Source: Actinobaculum sp. 313
Lineage (GTDB): Bacteria; Actinomycetota; Actinomycetes; Actinomycetales; Actinomycetaceae
Assembly (NCBI RefSeq): GCF_003073475.1
Contig: NZ_CP029033.1
Span: 186,001 to 250,000 of the forward strand
Direction: 5' to 3'
DNA: 64,000 bases
The notes under the pieces were generated by a model. That model ran no database searches. It worked only from the letters and a program-made list of their open reading frames with translations, and was not told the DNA's origin. A program made the position numbers and the translations under genes. Position 1 is the first letter of the stretch. Each line of letters begins with the position of its first letter. Shown piece after piece: positions 63,629 to 64,000 of this stretch.

Positions 63629-64000
63629 TAGCCTTGCTCCGGGCTGCTCGCGTCTGTCTCCGAATTGCTGCCCTGGACGCTGGCGCGCACAGCAGTACTG
63701 AGTTCTTTATAGGTCACGCGCCGGCCGAGTCTGTTGACGGCATCAGAATCGTCAAGCGCGACCACGAAGCTCTCTTGCGGTTCCAAGCCGTACTGGGCAA
63801 CGACCTTGTCAGCATATGTTGCCAAGGCGTCTATTGACCGCGCAACGTAGCCGCGAGAAGAGTCCTGCTTGACGGCTTCCTCAAACGCGCCGACGAATGA
63901 TATCGGCTGGTCATCACGAACCATTACGACGATGGCATCTGGCAGCGTACGGTTTGCGAACGTGTTCTGCTTGCCGGTAGGCATGGAGGTGGCGAATCCA
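63628..64000 (-). CDS. cas7e: Cas7e, Cascade backbone, 3' end only
   Basis: The frame is open to the right edge of the window and gives the C-terminal 123 residues of Cas7e. It begins GFATSMPTGKQNTFANRTLP, the conserved stretch of the family, and ends with an acidic polar tail. In Cascade six copies bind the spacer part of the crRNA. The rest of the gene and, by family order, cse2, cse1 and cas3 should lie beyond 64000. Confidence 0.95.
   Translation of the reverse strand, partial: GFATSMPTGKQNTFANRTLPDAIVVMVRDDQPISFVGAFEEAVKQDSSRGYVARSIDALATYADKVVAQYGLEPQESFVVALDDSDAVNRLGRRVTYKELSTAVRASVQGSNSETDASSPEQG

Overview
The window reads as a chromosomal segment of a moderately high-GC actinobacterium, most likely in or near the Actinomycetaceae. 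The clues are the actinobacterial families DUF5926 and DUF1684, a Zur-controlled set of zinc-free ribosomal proteins, a sortase substrate ending in LAHTG, a lipoprotein with DUF3060, and a type I-E CRISPR system whose repeat is of the actinobacterial kind. I cannot name the genus from the sequence alone.

Layout. Bases 1-4555 hold two tandem HAD-like proteins and a frameshifted hrpB helicase gene. Bases 4879-7140 are a zinc-starvation cassette: L31, L33, L28 and L36 without zinc-binding cysteines, divergent from a CobW-like protein, with a clear Zur box between them. Bases 8592-11177 hold a manganese/zinc-type ABC importer whose binding-protein gene carries two frameshifts. Bases 11368-27761 are mixed housekeeping genes: an amino-acid permease, tRNAs, a FemAB-type ligase, MgtC, an ImmA/IrrE peptidase with a two-TM partner, an RpiB-like isomerase, a two-component system, tadA, upp and a glycosyltransferase. 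Bases 27733-38456 contain pheA, a lipid kinase, serS and a HAD phosphatase, bracketed by two large paralogous membrane proteins of the alkaline-phosphatase-like type. A sortase substrate and a YrdC-like protein follow.

Bases 41805-51562 form the most unusual coding region: eight minus-strand genes from two related families, called A and B here. A is a single-pass protein with an outside beta-propeller-like domain; B is a five-TM protein with an outside PQQ-repeat-like domain. They are arranged as three overlapping A-B pairs plus two lone B genes. Duplicated promoters and spacers show that the array grew by tandem duplication.

Bases 51786-55604 carry small or little-known genes, including a double L7/L12-motif protein and a 59-codon gene. 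Bases 55693-60897 are a CRISPR array of 86 repeat units and 85 spacers, read on the minus strand. It is followed, in the upstream direction of transcription, by cas2, cas1, cas6e, cas5e and the end of cas7e; cas3, cse1 and cse2 would lie beyond the right edge. The cas2-array junction is abnormal: cas2 has lost its 3' end and reads straight into the array through a half repeat, so no leader is left.

A cross-cutting feature is that six frameshifts in four genes are each repaired by adding one G (or C) to a short G/C run. This suggests homopolymer base-calling loss, though real decay cannot be excluded.
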